Shown one piece after another: positions 6,323 through 13,986 of a stretch of DNA of 29,706 nucleotides; the stretch's first letter is position 1; every line of letters begins with the position of its first letter. The position numbers were made by a program, and so were the translations under genes. The stretch spans positions 1 to 29,706 of the forward strand of contig CAJUQB010000060.1 in assembly GCA_910588285.1 (NCBI GenBank). Direction: 5' to 3'. Source of the DNA: an uncultured Lachnospiraceae bacterium. Its GTDB lineage: Bacteria; Bacillota; Clostridia; Lachnospirales; Lachnospiraceae. The notes below the pieces were generated by a model that searched no databases, was not told the DNA's origin, and saw only the letters and a program-made list of their open reading frames with translations.

Positions 6323-6352
6323 TTGACATTTCAAATTTGCTTATGCTATTAT
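6323..6352 (+). promoter_or_regulatory. Promoter of the AAA-ATPase/nuclease gene
   Basis: TTGACA at 6323-6328 and TATTAT at 6347-6352 are 18 bp apart. This leaves a leader of about 95 nt before the ATG at 6454. Confidence 0.6.
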
Positions 6353-6453
6353 GATGTTTAAGGAATATGAAGCTTCAAAATCAAAATCCCGCTGTCAGCA
6401 ACGAGGGATCCATCTTGAAGCTTGCAGGGAAAAGGTCAGGTGGAGGTGTGAGA

Positions 6454-8172
6454 ATGAAGAAACCATTGCCAATAGGTGTCGATAATTTTAAAAAAATGAT
6501 AAAAGACGATTACTATTATATAGATAAAACATTATTTATTAAGGAATTATTGGATTTAAAAGGGGAAGCAAATCTGTTTATTAGACCCAGGCGATTTGGA
6601 AAAACACTAAATCTGAGTATGCTCCGCTGCTTTTTTGAGGATACGCGAAATAAGGAAAAGAATGCACAGAATAAAGAGCTTTTCCAGGGGATGAAGATTC
6701 TGGGTGCCGGAAACGAATATGTAAAGTATATGGGGATGTATCCGGTGATCAATCTGACATTAAAGTCGGCAAAGCAGCGAACCTTTGAATCTGCATATAA
6801 AAAGCTGAGGGATGAGATTGCGGAGGAGTTCCAGCGTCATCAGGATATATTGGATAATGAAAAAATCAGTGAGGACAGCAAAAATCTGTTTCGAAAGCTT
6901 GCGTGCAGAGAGGCGGGATATGATGAATATTCCGGGGCTTTAAAATTTTTAAGTAAATGTCTGTATCAGGCAGCAGGCGAGAAAGTGGTTGTCCTGATTG
7001 ATGAATATGATGTACCATTGGAAAATGCATATTTCCGGGGATTTTATGGAGAAATGATAGATTTCATCCGTTCCTTATTTGAATCTGTGCTGAAAACGAA
7101 TGATTATCTGCAATTTGCTGTAATTACTGGATGCTTAAGGGTTTCCAAGGAAAGCATTTTCACAGGTCTGAATCATTTGAAAATTATTTCTGTGCTGGAT
7201 CGGAAATATAGTGAGCATTTTGGATTTACAGAATCCGAAGTATTGCAGATGATGCGGTATTATGAAGCAGAGAGCCGTTTTTCGACCATGAAGGAGTGGT
7301 ATGACGGTTATTTGTTTGGCGATACGGAGGTCTATAATCCATGGAGTGTAATCAGTTTTATGGATGATCTATATGCAAAAATAAGTGCATTTCCACATCC
7401 ATACTGGATCAATACCAGTTCGAATGAGATTATTAAGGAATTGATTGCTCATGCTGACAGGGAAACCAAGGGTCAGATTGAAGCGCTTTTAAATGGATAT
7501 TTGCTGGATATTCAAGTGCATGAAGAAGTAACATATGAAGATATGCACAGCAGCGGTGAGAATTTATGGAATTTTCTCTATTTTACTGGTTATTTGACGA
7601 AGGAGAGTGAATATTTTAAAGAATCTGTTATCTTTCTGCGCACACGCATTCCGAATATAGAAATAAAAACGATTTACCAGAATACGATTTTAAATTGGAT
7701 GAAAGATATTTTGAAAAAAGAAGATTTCCATGCTCTATATCAGGCAATGGAGGACGGAAATGCGGAGAGAATGAAAGACATTTTGAACAGTCAGCTTTTT
7801 CGGACGATCAGCTTCTACGACAGTGCGGAGAACTTTTATCACGGTTTTCTGGCAGGGGCTTTAAGTCAAAGTGAAAATTATCTGGTACAATCCAATCGGG
7901 AATCTGGAAATGGGCGGTCGGACCTTATAGTGAAGAGTCCGTCTCTGCGGGGCAGGTCATTTATTCTTGAGTTAAAGGTATCGGGATCAATTGATGATCT
8001 GGAGAATGATGCGGAAAAAGCACTGCAGCAGATTTACGATAAGAATTATATGAGAGAATTGCAGACAGAAGGGTATAAGAGGATTGATTGTTATGGAATA
8101 TCATTTTTCCGAAAGGACTGCGAAGTTAGGTTTGGAAAAGGGGGAAAACGGAGAAAAGAAGTGCGCAGATAA
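6454..8172 (+). CDS. AAA-ATPase-like protein with C-terminal PD-(D/E)XK nuclease domain
   Basis: The 572-residue protein matches the AAA-ATPase-like (pfam09820) plus PDDEXK_9 (pfam08011) architecture, common in gut Clostridia and Bacteroidetes, often in many copies and of unknown role. It opens with the family's IGVDNFKKMI and YYYIDKTLFIKELL. Walker A is RPRRFGKTLNLS (Lys about 50) and Walker B is VVVLIDEYDVPL (about 178-189). The C-terminal nuclease core has GRSDLIV (about 487-493), ILELKV (about 503-508) and ALQQIYDKNY, so Asp, Glu-x-Lys and the following Gln are all kept. I chose ATG 6454 because GGAGGTG precedes it; a longer frame from 6367 has no ribosome site. It is more AT-rich than the chromosomal genes. 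It is the only cargo gene besides the recombinase that looks fully intact. Confidence 0.9.
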   Translation: MKKPLPIGVDNFKKMIKDDYYYIDKTLFIKELLDLKGEANLFIRPRRFGKTLNLSMLRCFFEDTRNKEKNAQNKELFQGMKILGAGNEYVKYMGMYPVINLTLKSAKQRTFESAYKKLRDEIAEEFQRHQDILDNEKISEDSKNLFRKLACREAGYDEYSGALKFLSKCLYQAAGEKVVVLIDEYDVPLENAYFRGFYGEMIDFIRSLFESVLKTNDYLQFAVITGCLRVSKESIFTGLNHLKIISVLDRKYSEHFGFTESEVLQMMRYYEAESRFSTMKEWYDGYLFGDTEVYNPWSVISFMDDLYAKISAFPHPYWINTSSNEIIKELIAHADRETKGQIEALLNGYLLDIQVHEEVTYEDMHSSGENLWNFLYFTGYLTKESEYFKESVIFLRTRIPNIEIKTIYQNTILNWMKDILKKEDFHALYQAMEDGNAERMKDILNSQLFRTISFYDSAENFYHGFLAGALSQSENYLVQSNRESGNGRSDLIVKSPSLRGRSFILELKVSGSIDDLENDAEKALQQIYDKNYMRELQTEGYKRIDCYGISFFRKDCEVRFGKGGKRRKEVRR

Positions 8173-8236
8173 ATTTTTCATTGTATGATTGGTAAAAATT
8201 CGATATACTTAGGGAGAGAGAAGGCGGTGTAGAAAG

Positions 8237-9345
8237 ATGGCAAGAACTGTGGGGATCGGACATCAGGATTTCGAGATCATCAGAAAAAATGGGTATTTTT
8301 ATATAGATAAGACCCATTTTATGCGGGAATGGTGGGAGAATGGAGATGCAGTAACATTGATCGCCCGTCCCAGAAGATTCGGAAAGACGCTTACAATGAG
8401 CATGACGGAACAGTTTTTCTCCGTGGATTACCCGGGAAGAGGAGATTTGTTTGAAGGGCTGTCTATTTGGGCGGATGAGAAATATCGAGAGCTGCAGGGA
8501 ACATATCCTGTGATTGCCATAAGCTTTGCCAATGTGAAGGAGACCTCTTTTCCAAATACCAGGAAAAAATATGTTATATCATAAAAAATCTGTATAACAG
8601 GTTTCATTTTCTTTTGGACAGCGGGCTTTTGAATGAGGATGAAAAGGCGTTATATCAGAAGGTTTCCGTTGATATGGAGGATTATATCGCATCAGAATCA
8701 CTGAATCTGTTGTCTAATTATCTGATGCGGTATTATGGTAAGCGAGTGCTCATCCTTCTGGACGAATATGATACTCCCATGCAGGAGGCTTATGTGTATG
8801 GATACTGGGAGGAATTGGTAGAGTTTATCCGGAGCCTGTTTAATGCCACCTTTAAGACCAACCCTTATATGCAGATTGTTTTGGATTCACGGAAGAAGAG
8901 GTATTCCAGGCCCTGGATGAATTTGGCCTGTCAGAGGAAAAAGAGGATGTAAAGAATTGGTATGACGGATTTCGATTTGGAAATATCAGCGGGATTTATA
9001 ACCCCTGGTCCATCCTGAATTACCTGGATAAAAAGAAATTTGCGGCCTATTGGGCAACTACCAGTTAGAATGGGCTGGTGGGGAAACTGCTGCGTGAAGG
9101 AAGTATATTTGATGTTTCAACAGATGGTACAGGATTGGTTTACAGATCAGGAGGATAATTACAATGATTTTCTGAAGGCGCTGCTTTTGGGGGATGTTAA
9201 GACTATGAACCAGTATATGAATAAGATTGCTCTTAATACCTTCAGCTATTTTGATACCGGAAAGAATCCCTCGGAGGAAGAACCAGAGCGCTTACACTCT
9301 GTGAAAGCGACCACTAAGGGTCTGACAGAACCCTCATGTATGTAG
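8237..9345 (+). pseudogene. Broken second copy of the AAA-ATPase/PD-(D/E)XK gene
   Basis: The start is good (ATG 8237; IGHQDFEIIRKNGYFYIDKT, Walker A RPRRFGKTLTMS). A first frame ends at 8584. A second resumes near 8590 through VLILLDEYDTPMQ (Walker B) to TNPYMQIV at about 8880. There some 50 residues are deleted, and the GFTEEEVFQALDEFGLSEE part continues in another frame from about 8889. That frame reads through WYDGF and NPWSILNYL to TTS, where TAG at 9067-9069 replaces a sense codon. A last piece, DWFTDQEDNYNDFLKALLLG, continues to 9285 and then loses similarity just where the nuclease domain should start. It thus has at least two frameshifts, one deletion, one stop and a missing nuclease domain. 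It is related to the intact copy only 65 bp upstream but clearly diverged from it, so it is not a recent duplicate. Confidence 0.88.
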
Positions 9346-9366
9346 AGACTACATATGTGGGGGATT

Positions 9367-9423
9367 TTTTTGTGATATAGGAAATTCCTCCGGATTTCCT
9401 ATATCACAAAAAGCCCTCCGGGC
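9367..9423. repeat. Dispersed palindromic repeat, copy 2
   Basis: The arms at 9367-9384 and 9395-9412 are identical to copy 1 (870-887 and 898-915), with the same loop and the same GCCCTCCGGGC stem afterwards (9413-9423). It begins about 20 bp after the truncated end of the broken AAA-ATPase gene, so it may mark the point where that gene was cut. Confidence 0.75.
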
Positions 9424-9427
9424 AGGA

Positions 9428-9504
9428 TGCGCACCTCGCGGAGGTGAAATTAGCCGTGAACGGCACCGCTCGGGCGCGAAGAATGCCAGAGTGCATTCTT
9501 TTTT
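9428..9504 (+). ncRNA. Candidate structured RNA ending in a terminator
   Basis: After the palindrome the sequence holds a run of stems: CCTC-GCG-GAGG (9434-9444) and GCCGT-GA-ACGGC (9453-9464), possibly enclosed by GCGC (9429-9432) and the GCGC near 9474-9478. GAATGC-CAGAGT-GCATTC (9481-9498) follows, with T6. The last is a good rho-independent terminator. The compact stem density in so short a stretch is unlikely for coding DNA. It may be a small RNA, or the tail of a longer transcript that includes the palindrome. It lies 60 bp before the small gene that precedes the recombinase. I see no clear promoter. Confidence 0.4.
9481..9504 (+). terminator. Terminator before the recombinase operon
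   Basis: The stem GAATGC/GCATTC has a 6-nt loop and is followed by TTTTTT. It insulates the recombinase operon from upstream transcription. Confidence 0.65.
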
Positions 9505-9563
9505 ATGCAAAATTCGGTGAATGGCAGCATATGCTGTATCAATGCTTTCATGAGGTATGGCAT

Positions 9564-9743
9564 ATGTCTGAACGTTTACCCCAAAGTAAGAATGAAGAAC
9601 AAATGATGAACCGGCAGCAAAGCTATAAGGATATGATCCTGGATGTGATCTGCCAATACCTGCAGAAGGAACAATTGCTCTCCAATACAGAGCAGCAGCT
9701 ATTCCGTAAGCAGTGGTTGGCAAAGGCGGGAGAAAATGATTAA
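9564..9743 (+). CDS. Small protein encoded just before the serine recombinase
   Basis: I chose the ATG at 9564, which has GAGGT 8 nt before it. A longer frame (from 9531, or GTG at 9444) would run into the structured RNA and lacks a ribosome site. The 59-residue product, MSERLPQSKNEEQMMNRQQ followed by YKDMILDVICQYLQKEQLL, looks like an all-helical protein with no cysteine pairs or membrane segment. It ends with GAT TAA at 9743 and overlaps the recombinase start in the sequence ATGATTAA, so the two are translationally coupled. Small genes coupled to large serine recombinases are sometimes directionality factors, but a role in excision is only inference here. Confidence 0.7.
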   Translation: MSERLPQSKNEEQMMNRQQSYKDMILDVICQYLQKEQLLSNTEQQLFRKQWLAKAGEND

Positions 9744-11637
9744 CCGGGCAGTGATCTACTGCCGTGTCAGCACCCAGGAACAGGCCCAAAAGGATGCCTT
9801 GGAGGTGCAGGTGAAGGAGGCAGTCCAGGTATGCCAGGAGATGGGCTGGACCCTGGTTGACCGGTATGTAGAGATGGAGACAGCTACCGTAGCGGAGGCC
9901 CGCAGCGAATATATGCGTCTCATTTCCGATATCCACACCAACAAATTTGATATTATTATCGTCAAATCCCAGGATCGTATTAACCGGAATACTAAAAACT
10001 GGTATCTGCTGATTGATGAAATCGTGAGCAACGATAAGCAGCTCTATCTGTATATGGAGCATGAATTTTACCGGCCCGACAATAACCTTCTGACCGGGAT
10101 CAAGGCGATTCTGGCGGAACAGTATTCTCGTGACCTGAGCAAAAAGATTAACAATGCCCATACATACCGCCAAAAGAATGGAACAACAGTTCTGATCACC
10201 AATCATACCTATGGTCTGCGTAAAAATCCGGATAAGAGCGTTACCATTATACCGGAGGAGGCGGAGGTGGTGCGGCGGATGTATGCGCTGATCGCCCAGG
10301 GCTATGGTTCCCGCAGCGTCAGTATCCTTTTATATAAGGAAGGGATTACCAACCGAAATGGAAAACAGATCACAGAAACCACCATCCGGAGGATTATCCG
10401 AAACCCCTTATTTAAAGGGACTGCAGTGATGAACCGGACGCATTTTGACTTTGAAAAAAAGAAAACCCTGAAAAATCCGGAATCAGAGTGGATCTATCAT
10501 CCAAATATGGTTCCTGCCATTGTAGATGATGAGCTATGGAGCCAGGCAAACCGTATGATGGACTTAAACCGAAGAGCCGCAAGTCCGGGAAAGCCCAGAA
10601 AAAGGGGAAAGACGGTTCCGTATGAGTTTTCCGGAAAAATATGCTGCGGAAATTGTGGCGCTGTCTATTATAAAACCTTTCGCAGGAGATATTCCAACCA
10701 AGAGGAGATCATTGTGGAATGGAAATGCTCCAATTATCTGCGCAATGGGCGGAAAAACAGAAACTGCCGCAGCCGGATACGCAAGGTAGCCCGGGAAGAT
10801 ACAGAAGGATGTGACAATATCCACCTTTCCCAGGAGGGCCTGGTTCATATGGTGGACGATCTGTCCCGGTCCATGTTTGACGCAGCGGCTGAAAACAGCC
10901 TGATCCATGAGATCATGGCTGTCCTGAAGGATGTGCTGGTGGACGCAGACGCCGGCGGGGCGAAGGAACTGCTTCAAAAGAGCCTGGCCGAAATCCGAAG
11001 AAAAAAGGAGGTTTTGCTGGACAAATTACTGGATGGAATTGTCAGCGACGAGGATTATCAGAAAAAGCTGGAAGGCTTTCAGCGAAAAGAGGAGCAGCTG
11101 GAAAAAAAGCTGCAGGAGGAAACGAATAAGGCTTGGGCCGATCAGCAGGCCTGCAGCCGCCTGGAGGAAATTCACCAAAAATTAAGAGCAGGGGGCAGCC
11201 GACGGATCCTGTCAGAGCTTGTCCTGTCGGCGATCCGAACCATCCTTGTGTTTGAGGATAGGCTGGAGATTGCAATCAATCCCGGTGTGTTCGACGATCT
11301 GCCAGGCCAAAGCAGCGTGGATGTGTCTGCCTGTCAGCGATCTGTGGATGTGCGGGACTATTTTCAGCGGAAAAAAGCAGATAAGGAGAGAAAGCAGGCC
11401 CTCATGCTGGAATACCTGAAGGAGGATCCAGCTATCACAGTGAAGAAGCTGGCAGGAAAGCTGGAGATTTCCGTGTCAATGGCCAGGCGTTGGATGGAAG
11501 AGCTCCGAAAAAATCAGGCAGTTTATTTTGATGGAAAAGGAGGCAGGGGAAAATGGGTGGTGAGGGAGAAGGATACCCATTCGTATCATTTTCCCCTTCC
11601 TGACTGTCTCACTTCAACACCTGGCTCCCATAAATAA
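9736..11637 (+). CDS. Large serine recombinase (island integrase)
   Basis: The enzyme cuts and rejoins two att sites through a phosphoserine intermediate, inserting or excising the island. Of 633 residues, 1-145 are the resolvase domain (AVIYCRVSTQEQ, nucleophile Ser12; KSQDRINRN), and about 155-285 are the recombinase domain (YGLRKNPDKSVTIIPEE, TTIRRIIRNPLFKG). A zinc ribbon follows near 300 (CCGNCG, with later cysteines), and then a Lys/Glu-rich coiled coil at about 420-500. From about 555 comes an extra winged-helix-like part (LEYLKEDPAITVKKLAGKLE, then SVSMARRWMEELRK), unusual for this family. The reading frame crosses the right island junction, so the last seven residues are antisense permease DNA. 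A close homologue elsewhere would end differently. Confidence 0.93.
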   Translation: MINRAVIYCRVSTQEQAQKDALEVQVKEAVQVCQEMGWTLVDRYVEMETATVAEARSEYMRLISDIHTNKFDIIIVKSQDRINRNTKNWYLLIDEIVSNDKQLYLYMEHEFYRPDNNLLTGIKAILAEQYSRDLSKKINNAHTYRQKNGTTVLITNHTYGLRKNPDKSVTIIPEEAEVVRRMYALIAQGYGSRSVSILLYKEGITNRNGKQITETTIRRIIRNPLFKGTAVMNRTHFDFEKKKTLKNPESEWIYHPNMVPAIVDDELWSQANRMMDLNRRAASPGKPRKRGKTVPYEFSGKICCGNCGAVYYKTFRRRYSNQEEIIVEWKCSNYLRNGRKNRNCRSRIRKVAREDTEGCDNIHLSQEGLVHMVDDLSRSMFDAAAENSLIHEIMAVLKDVLVDADAGGAKELLQKSLAEIRRKKEVLLDKLLDGIVSDEDYQKKLEGFQRKEEQLEKKLQEETNKAWADQQACSRLEEIHQKLRAGGSRRILSELVLSAIRTILVFEDRLEIAINPGVFDDLPGQSSVDVSACQRSVDVRDYFQRKKADKERKQALMLEYLKEDPAITVKKLAGKLEISVSMARRWMEELRKNQAVYFDGKGGRGKWVVREKDTHSYHFPLPDCLTSTPGSHK

Positions 11638-11645
11638 TGAGATAT
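11588..11645. other. Right attachment site (attR) of the island
   Basis: The proposed core is AA at 11616-11617 (TT on the minus strand). The host arm above 11618 is permease coding sequence. The island arm, read on the minus strand, is GAAGTGAGACA; its reverse complement matches the attL island arm at 8 of 11 positions. The site lies inside the 3' end of the recombinase frame. Confidence 0.65.
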
Positions 11646-12313
11646 CCAAGGCCTTTGCGCGCAGCAATAAATTCTCCGATAATCACCCCGACCAGGCAGA
11701 GACCAATATTCACCTTCATCAACGAAAACATGGCCGGAATATTGGCCGGAAGGATGACCTTGGTCATCACATGATATTTCTTTCCGCCTAGGGTATAGAC
11801 CAGCTTGATCTTCTCGGGATCCACTGCCATGAAGCTGGTGTAGAGACTTAAGATAGAACCGAAAATAGCCACAGACATGCCGGTGACAATGATGGTCTTA
11901 TAGCTGGCCCCCAGCCAGACAATCAGAAGAGGGGCCAGGGCAGATTTCGGCAGGCTGTTGAGAATCACAAGATAAGGCTCCAGGGTTTCCGACAGCTTTC
12001 GGCAGAACCACAGCAGGATGGTGGCTGCCAGGGCGCAGAGAATCACCAGCAGGAAGCTGACCACTGTTTCAAACAGGGTAATGCCAATGTGGGGCAGCAG
12101 CGAGTGGTCCAGAAGCATGGACACAAAACAGGCGCCCACCTTGGAGGGGCTGCTGAAGATAAAGGAATCAATCAGCTCCAGATAAGCGGCTCCCTCCCAG
12201 AGTGCCAGGAAGCAGACAAAGATCAGAATGCGGCTGCAGCTGACCGTTCTTTTGTGACGTTTTTTGGCAGAAAGATATTTCTGCTGTGCCAGGGATATTT
12301 CACTCATGCTCAT
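11609..12313 (-). pseudogene. ABC importer permease (TauC/SsuC/ThiX type), cut by the island
   Basis: This is the inner-membrane component of a nitrate/sulfonate/taurine-type importer. The protein starts MSMSEISLAQQ, has its first membrane helix at about residues 25-45 and five in all, and carries the ATPase-contact motif near LPKSALAPLLIVWLGASYK (the EAA-loop region). Its true sequence ends at GSQV (codon 232). The island then supplies two foreign codons (Leu-Lys) and a stop at 11609, removing the last helix and tail found at 4568-4458. The truncated product of 234 residues may still be made but lacks a transmembrane helix. The start overlaps the ATPase gene by 14 bp, typical of coupled translation. 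The substrate cannot be told; no binding-protein gene lies in the window. Confidence 0.88.
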
Positions 12314-13070
12314 TCATCTCCTTCCATAGCTGATTAAAATAATCTTTAAATTCCGGTGCGTTTCTGCGCTGTAAAGGCGTGAGATATTCCGGAAATTTAA
12401 TGTTGATTATATTCTTTATGGTGCCGGGGCGTGCGGTCAGGACAATCACGCGGCTGCCAAGGCTTACGGCCTCTGACAGGTCGTGGGTGACCAGGATGGC
12501 TGTTTTGTGTTCCTTTTTGATGATACTGCCAATGTCATCCCCCACAGTGAGGCGTGTCTGATAATCGAGAGCGGAAAAGGGCTCATCCAGAAGCAGGATC
12601 TCCGGCTCCAGGGCCAGAGTGCGAACCAGGGCGGCCCGCTGCCGCATGCCGCCGGACAGCTGGGAGGGCCTGGCATCCTTGAATTTGTAAAGGCCATAGG
12701 TTTTCAGCATCTGTTCCACTGCCTCACGTCGGGCAGGAGTGAGCTTGCCGGCGATTTCCGGCCCCAGGAGCACGTTTTGCAGGATGGTACGCCACTCAAA
12801 GAGATGGTCGTGCTGCAGCATATAGCCGATGTTGCCGGCGCTTTTCTGATAAAGCTTTTGCCCATAAAGTAAAATAGAACCGTGCTCCGGTTCCAGGAGG
12901 CCGCATAGCAGTGACAGCAGAGTGGACTTTCCACAGCCGCTGGGACCTACGATGGCCAAGAACTCTCCCTTATGAACAGTAAAATTTATATTATGAAGCG
13001 CCGGCGTCTCCCCCTGCATCGTATGGTAGGAATAGCCGACGGAACGCAGCTCCAGAAGTTTCTCTTCCAT
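12300..13070 (-). CDS. ABC importer ATPase (TauB/SsuB/ThiZ type)
   Basis: This is the energy-coupling subunit paired with the interrupted permease. The 256-residue protein has Walker A GPSGCGKST (about residues 42-50), a Q-loop in GYMLQHDHLFEW, the signature LSGGMRQR, Walker B ILLLDEPFSALD and the switch His in LVTHDLSEA. The C-terminal end is typical of the nitrate/sulfonate/taurine class, with VIVLTARPGTI. Start ATG at 13070 has GGAG before it. It shares the divergent gap of about 100 bp with queH, with a TATAAT box on the minus strand at 13097-13102. ATPase first and permease second, with the hairpin at 4419-4454 as the end, was the original two-gene operon before the island entered. Confidence 0.92.
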   Translation of the reverse strand: MEEKLLELRSVGYSYHTMQGETPALHNINFTVHKGEFLAIVGPSGCGKSTLLSLLCGLLEPEHGSILLYGQKLYQKSAGNIGYMLQHDHLFEWRTILQNVLLGPEIAGKLTPARREAVEQMLKTYGLYKFKDARPSQLSGGMRQRAALVRTLALEPEILLLDEPFSALDYQTRLTVGDDIGSIIKKEHKTAILVTHDLSEAVSLGSRVIVLTARPGTIKNIINIKFPEYLTPLQRRNAPEFKDYFNQLWKEMNEHE

Positions 13071-13096
13071 AATATCTCCAGATATGATTTCTCTAT

Positions 13097-13102
13097 ATTA
13101 TA
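13097..13102 (-). promoter_or_regulatory. -10 box of the ABC importer operon
   Basis: TATAAT on the minus strand, 27 bp before the ATPase ATG. No good -35 box stands at 17 bp; TTCTCA at 19 bp is the best I see. Confidence 0.45.
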
Positions 13103-13136
13103 TGTGGCGTACAGGGGAGTGTGAGAAGGAAAACCA

Positions 13137-13165
13137 TTGCATTTTTTTCCTCTTTCAGGTAGAAT
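13137..13165 (+). promoter_or_regulatory. Promoter of queH
   Basis: TTGCAT at 13137-13142 and TAGAAT at 13160-13165 are exactly 17 bp apart. The -10 box ends only 6 bp before the ATG at 13172, so transcription would start at or next to the start codon. Confidence 0.55.
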
Positions 13166-13171
13166 GTCATT

Positions 13172-13948
13172 ATGGCTATGAAAAATGGAAACAAAAACTA
13201 CCAAAAAGAATTAGAACGCATCCTGGAGGGGATTGTAAGAGAAGGCAGCAAGGCAGAAGGAATTACAGCAGACGACCTCACAGCAGACGGCCGGCAGACG
13301 GCCGGCAGGGTTCCAAGGCTGCTTCTGCACAGCTGCTGCGGGCCCTGCAGCAGCTATGTGCTGGAGTACCTGTCCCAGTACTTCTATATTACGGTGCTCT
13401 ACTACAATCCCAACATCTACCCGGAGGAGGAATACCATAAGCGGGCAAAGGAACAGCAAAGGCTGATTGAACAGCTGCCGTCCAAATACCCCATTTCCTT
13501 TGTGGAGGGTGTGTTTGAGCCGCAGCGCTTCTATGAGATGGCCCGGGGGATGGAGGATATGTCGGAGGGCGGGGAGCGGTGCTTTGGCTGCTATGAGCTG
13601 CGTCTTAAGGAGGCGGCAGAGTACGCCAGGCAGCAGGGGATGGATTACTTTACCACCACCCTTTCCATCAGCCCGCTGAAGAATGCGGCGAAGCTCAATG
13701 AGATTGGACTTGCCCTGGCAGAGGAATACGGTGTATCCTATCTGGTGTCGGATTTTAAGAAGCGGAACGGGTATAAGCGCTCCGTGGAGCTGTCGGCAGA
13801 ATACGGCATGTACCGCCAGGATTACTGCGGCTGCGTATTTTCCAGGCAGCAGCGGGAGCGGCAGAAGCACCCGCTGCCGGAGGCTGGCACGAAGACAGGC
13901 CCTTCCCCAAAAGGCCATGAAATGGGAAAAGGCTACACGGGAAATTAA
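13172..13948 (+). CDS. queH: Epoxyqueuosine reductase QueH
   Basis: QueH reduces epoxyqueuosine to queuosine in the anticodon loop of tRNAs for Tyr, His, Asn and Asp, replacing the unrelated cobalamin enzyme QueG. The 258-residue protein has the QueH/DUF208 cysteine pattern: LLLHSCCGPCSSY (about residues 50-62), ERCFGCYELRL, and near the end DYCGCVFSRQQRE. These ligate the Fe-S cluster and a second metal. TTTLSISPLKN and KRNGYKRSVELS are further family motifs. The N-terminal extension is low-complexity, with a short tandem repeat at 13287-13313. The start is uncertain between ATG 13172 and 13178: there is no strong ribosome site, and the promoter lies so close that a leaderless message is possible. 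Confidence 0.93.
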   Translation: MAMKNGNKNYQKELERILEGIVREGSKAEGITADDLTADGRQTAGRVPRLLLHSCCGPCSSYVLEYLSQYFYITVLYYNPNIYPEEEYHKRAKEQQRLIEQLPSKYPISFVEGVFEPQRFYEMARGMEDMSEGGERCFGCYELRLKEAAEYARQQGMDYFTTTLSISPLKNAAKLNEIGLALAEEYGVSYLVSDFKKRNGYKRSVELSAEYGMYRQDYCGCVFSRQQRERQKHPLPEAGTKTGPSPKGHEMGKGYTGN

Positions 13949-13986
13949 GTAAAGATTTAATAATTATAGAAAGAGAGGAAGAAGCT

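Larger units (their letters stand above)
4569..11615. mobile_element. Mobile island of about 7.05 kb with a serine recombinase, inserted in an ABC permease gene
   Basis: The borders follow from the split permease gene, which continues in frame from 11618 on one side to 4566 on the other. The right-most gene is a large serine recombinase, the expected integrase. The cargo is a decayed LacI-family gene with a MITE, GH13 remains, an intact AAA-ATPase/PD-(D/E)XK protein, a broken paralogue of it, a palindrome with a structured tail, and a 59-residue gene overlapping the recombinase. There are no conjugation, replication or phage structural genes, so it cannot transfer by itself. The mixture of intact recombinase and decayed cargo suggests an old element, or one built from earlier debris. 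Transposon-like target duplication is absent, which also favours site-specific insertion. Confidence 0.82.

Noticed and set aside
9349..10206. Long minus-strand open frame opposite the recombinase start
   Set aside because: It lies antisense to a clearly real recombinase, has no ribosome site and no domain pattern.
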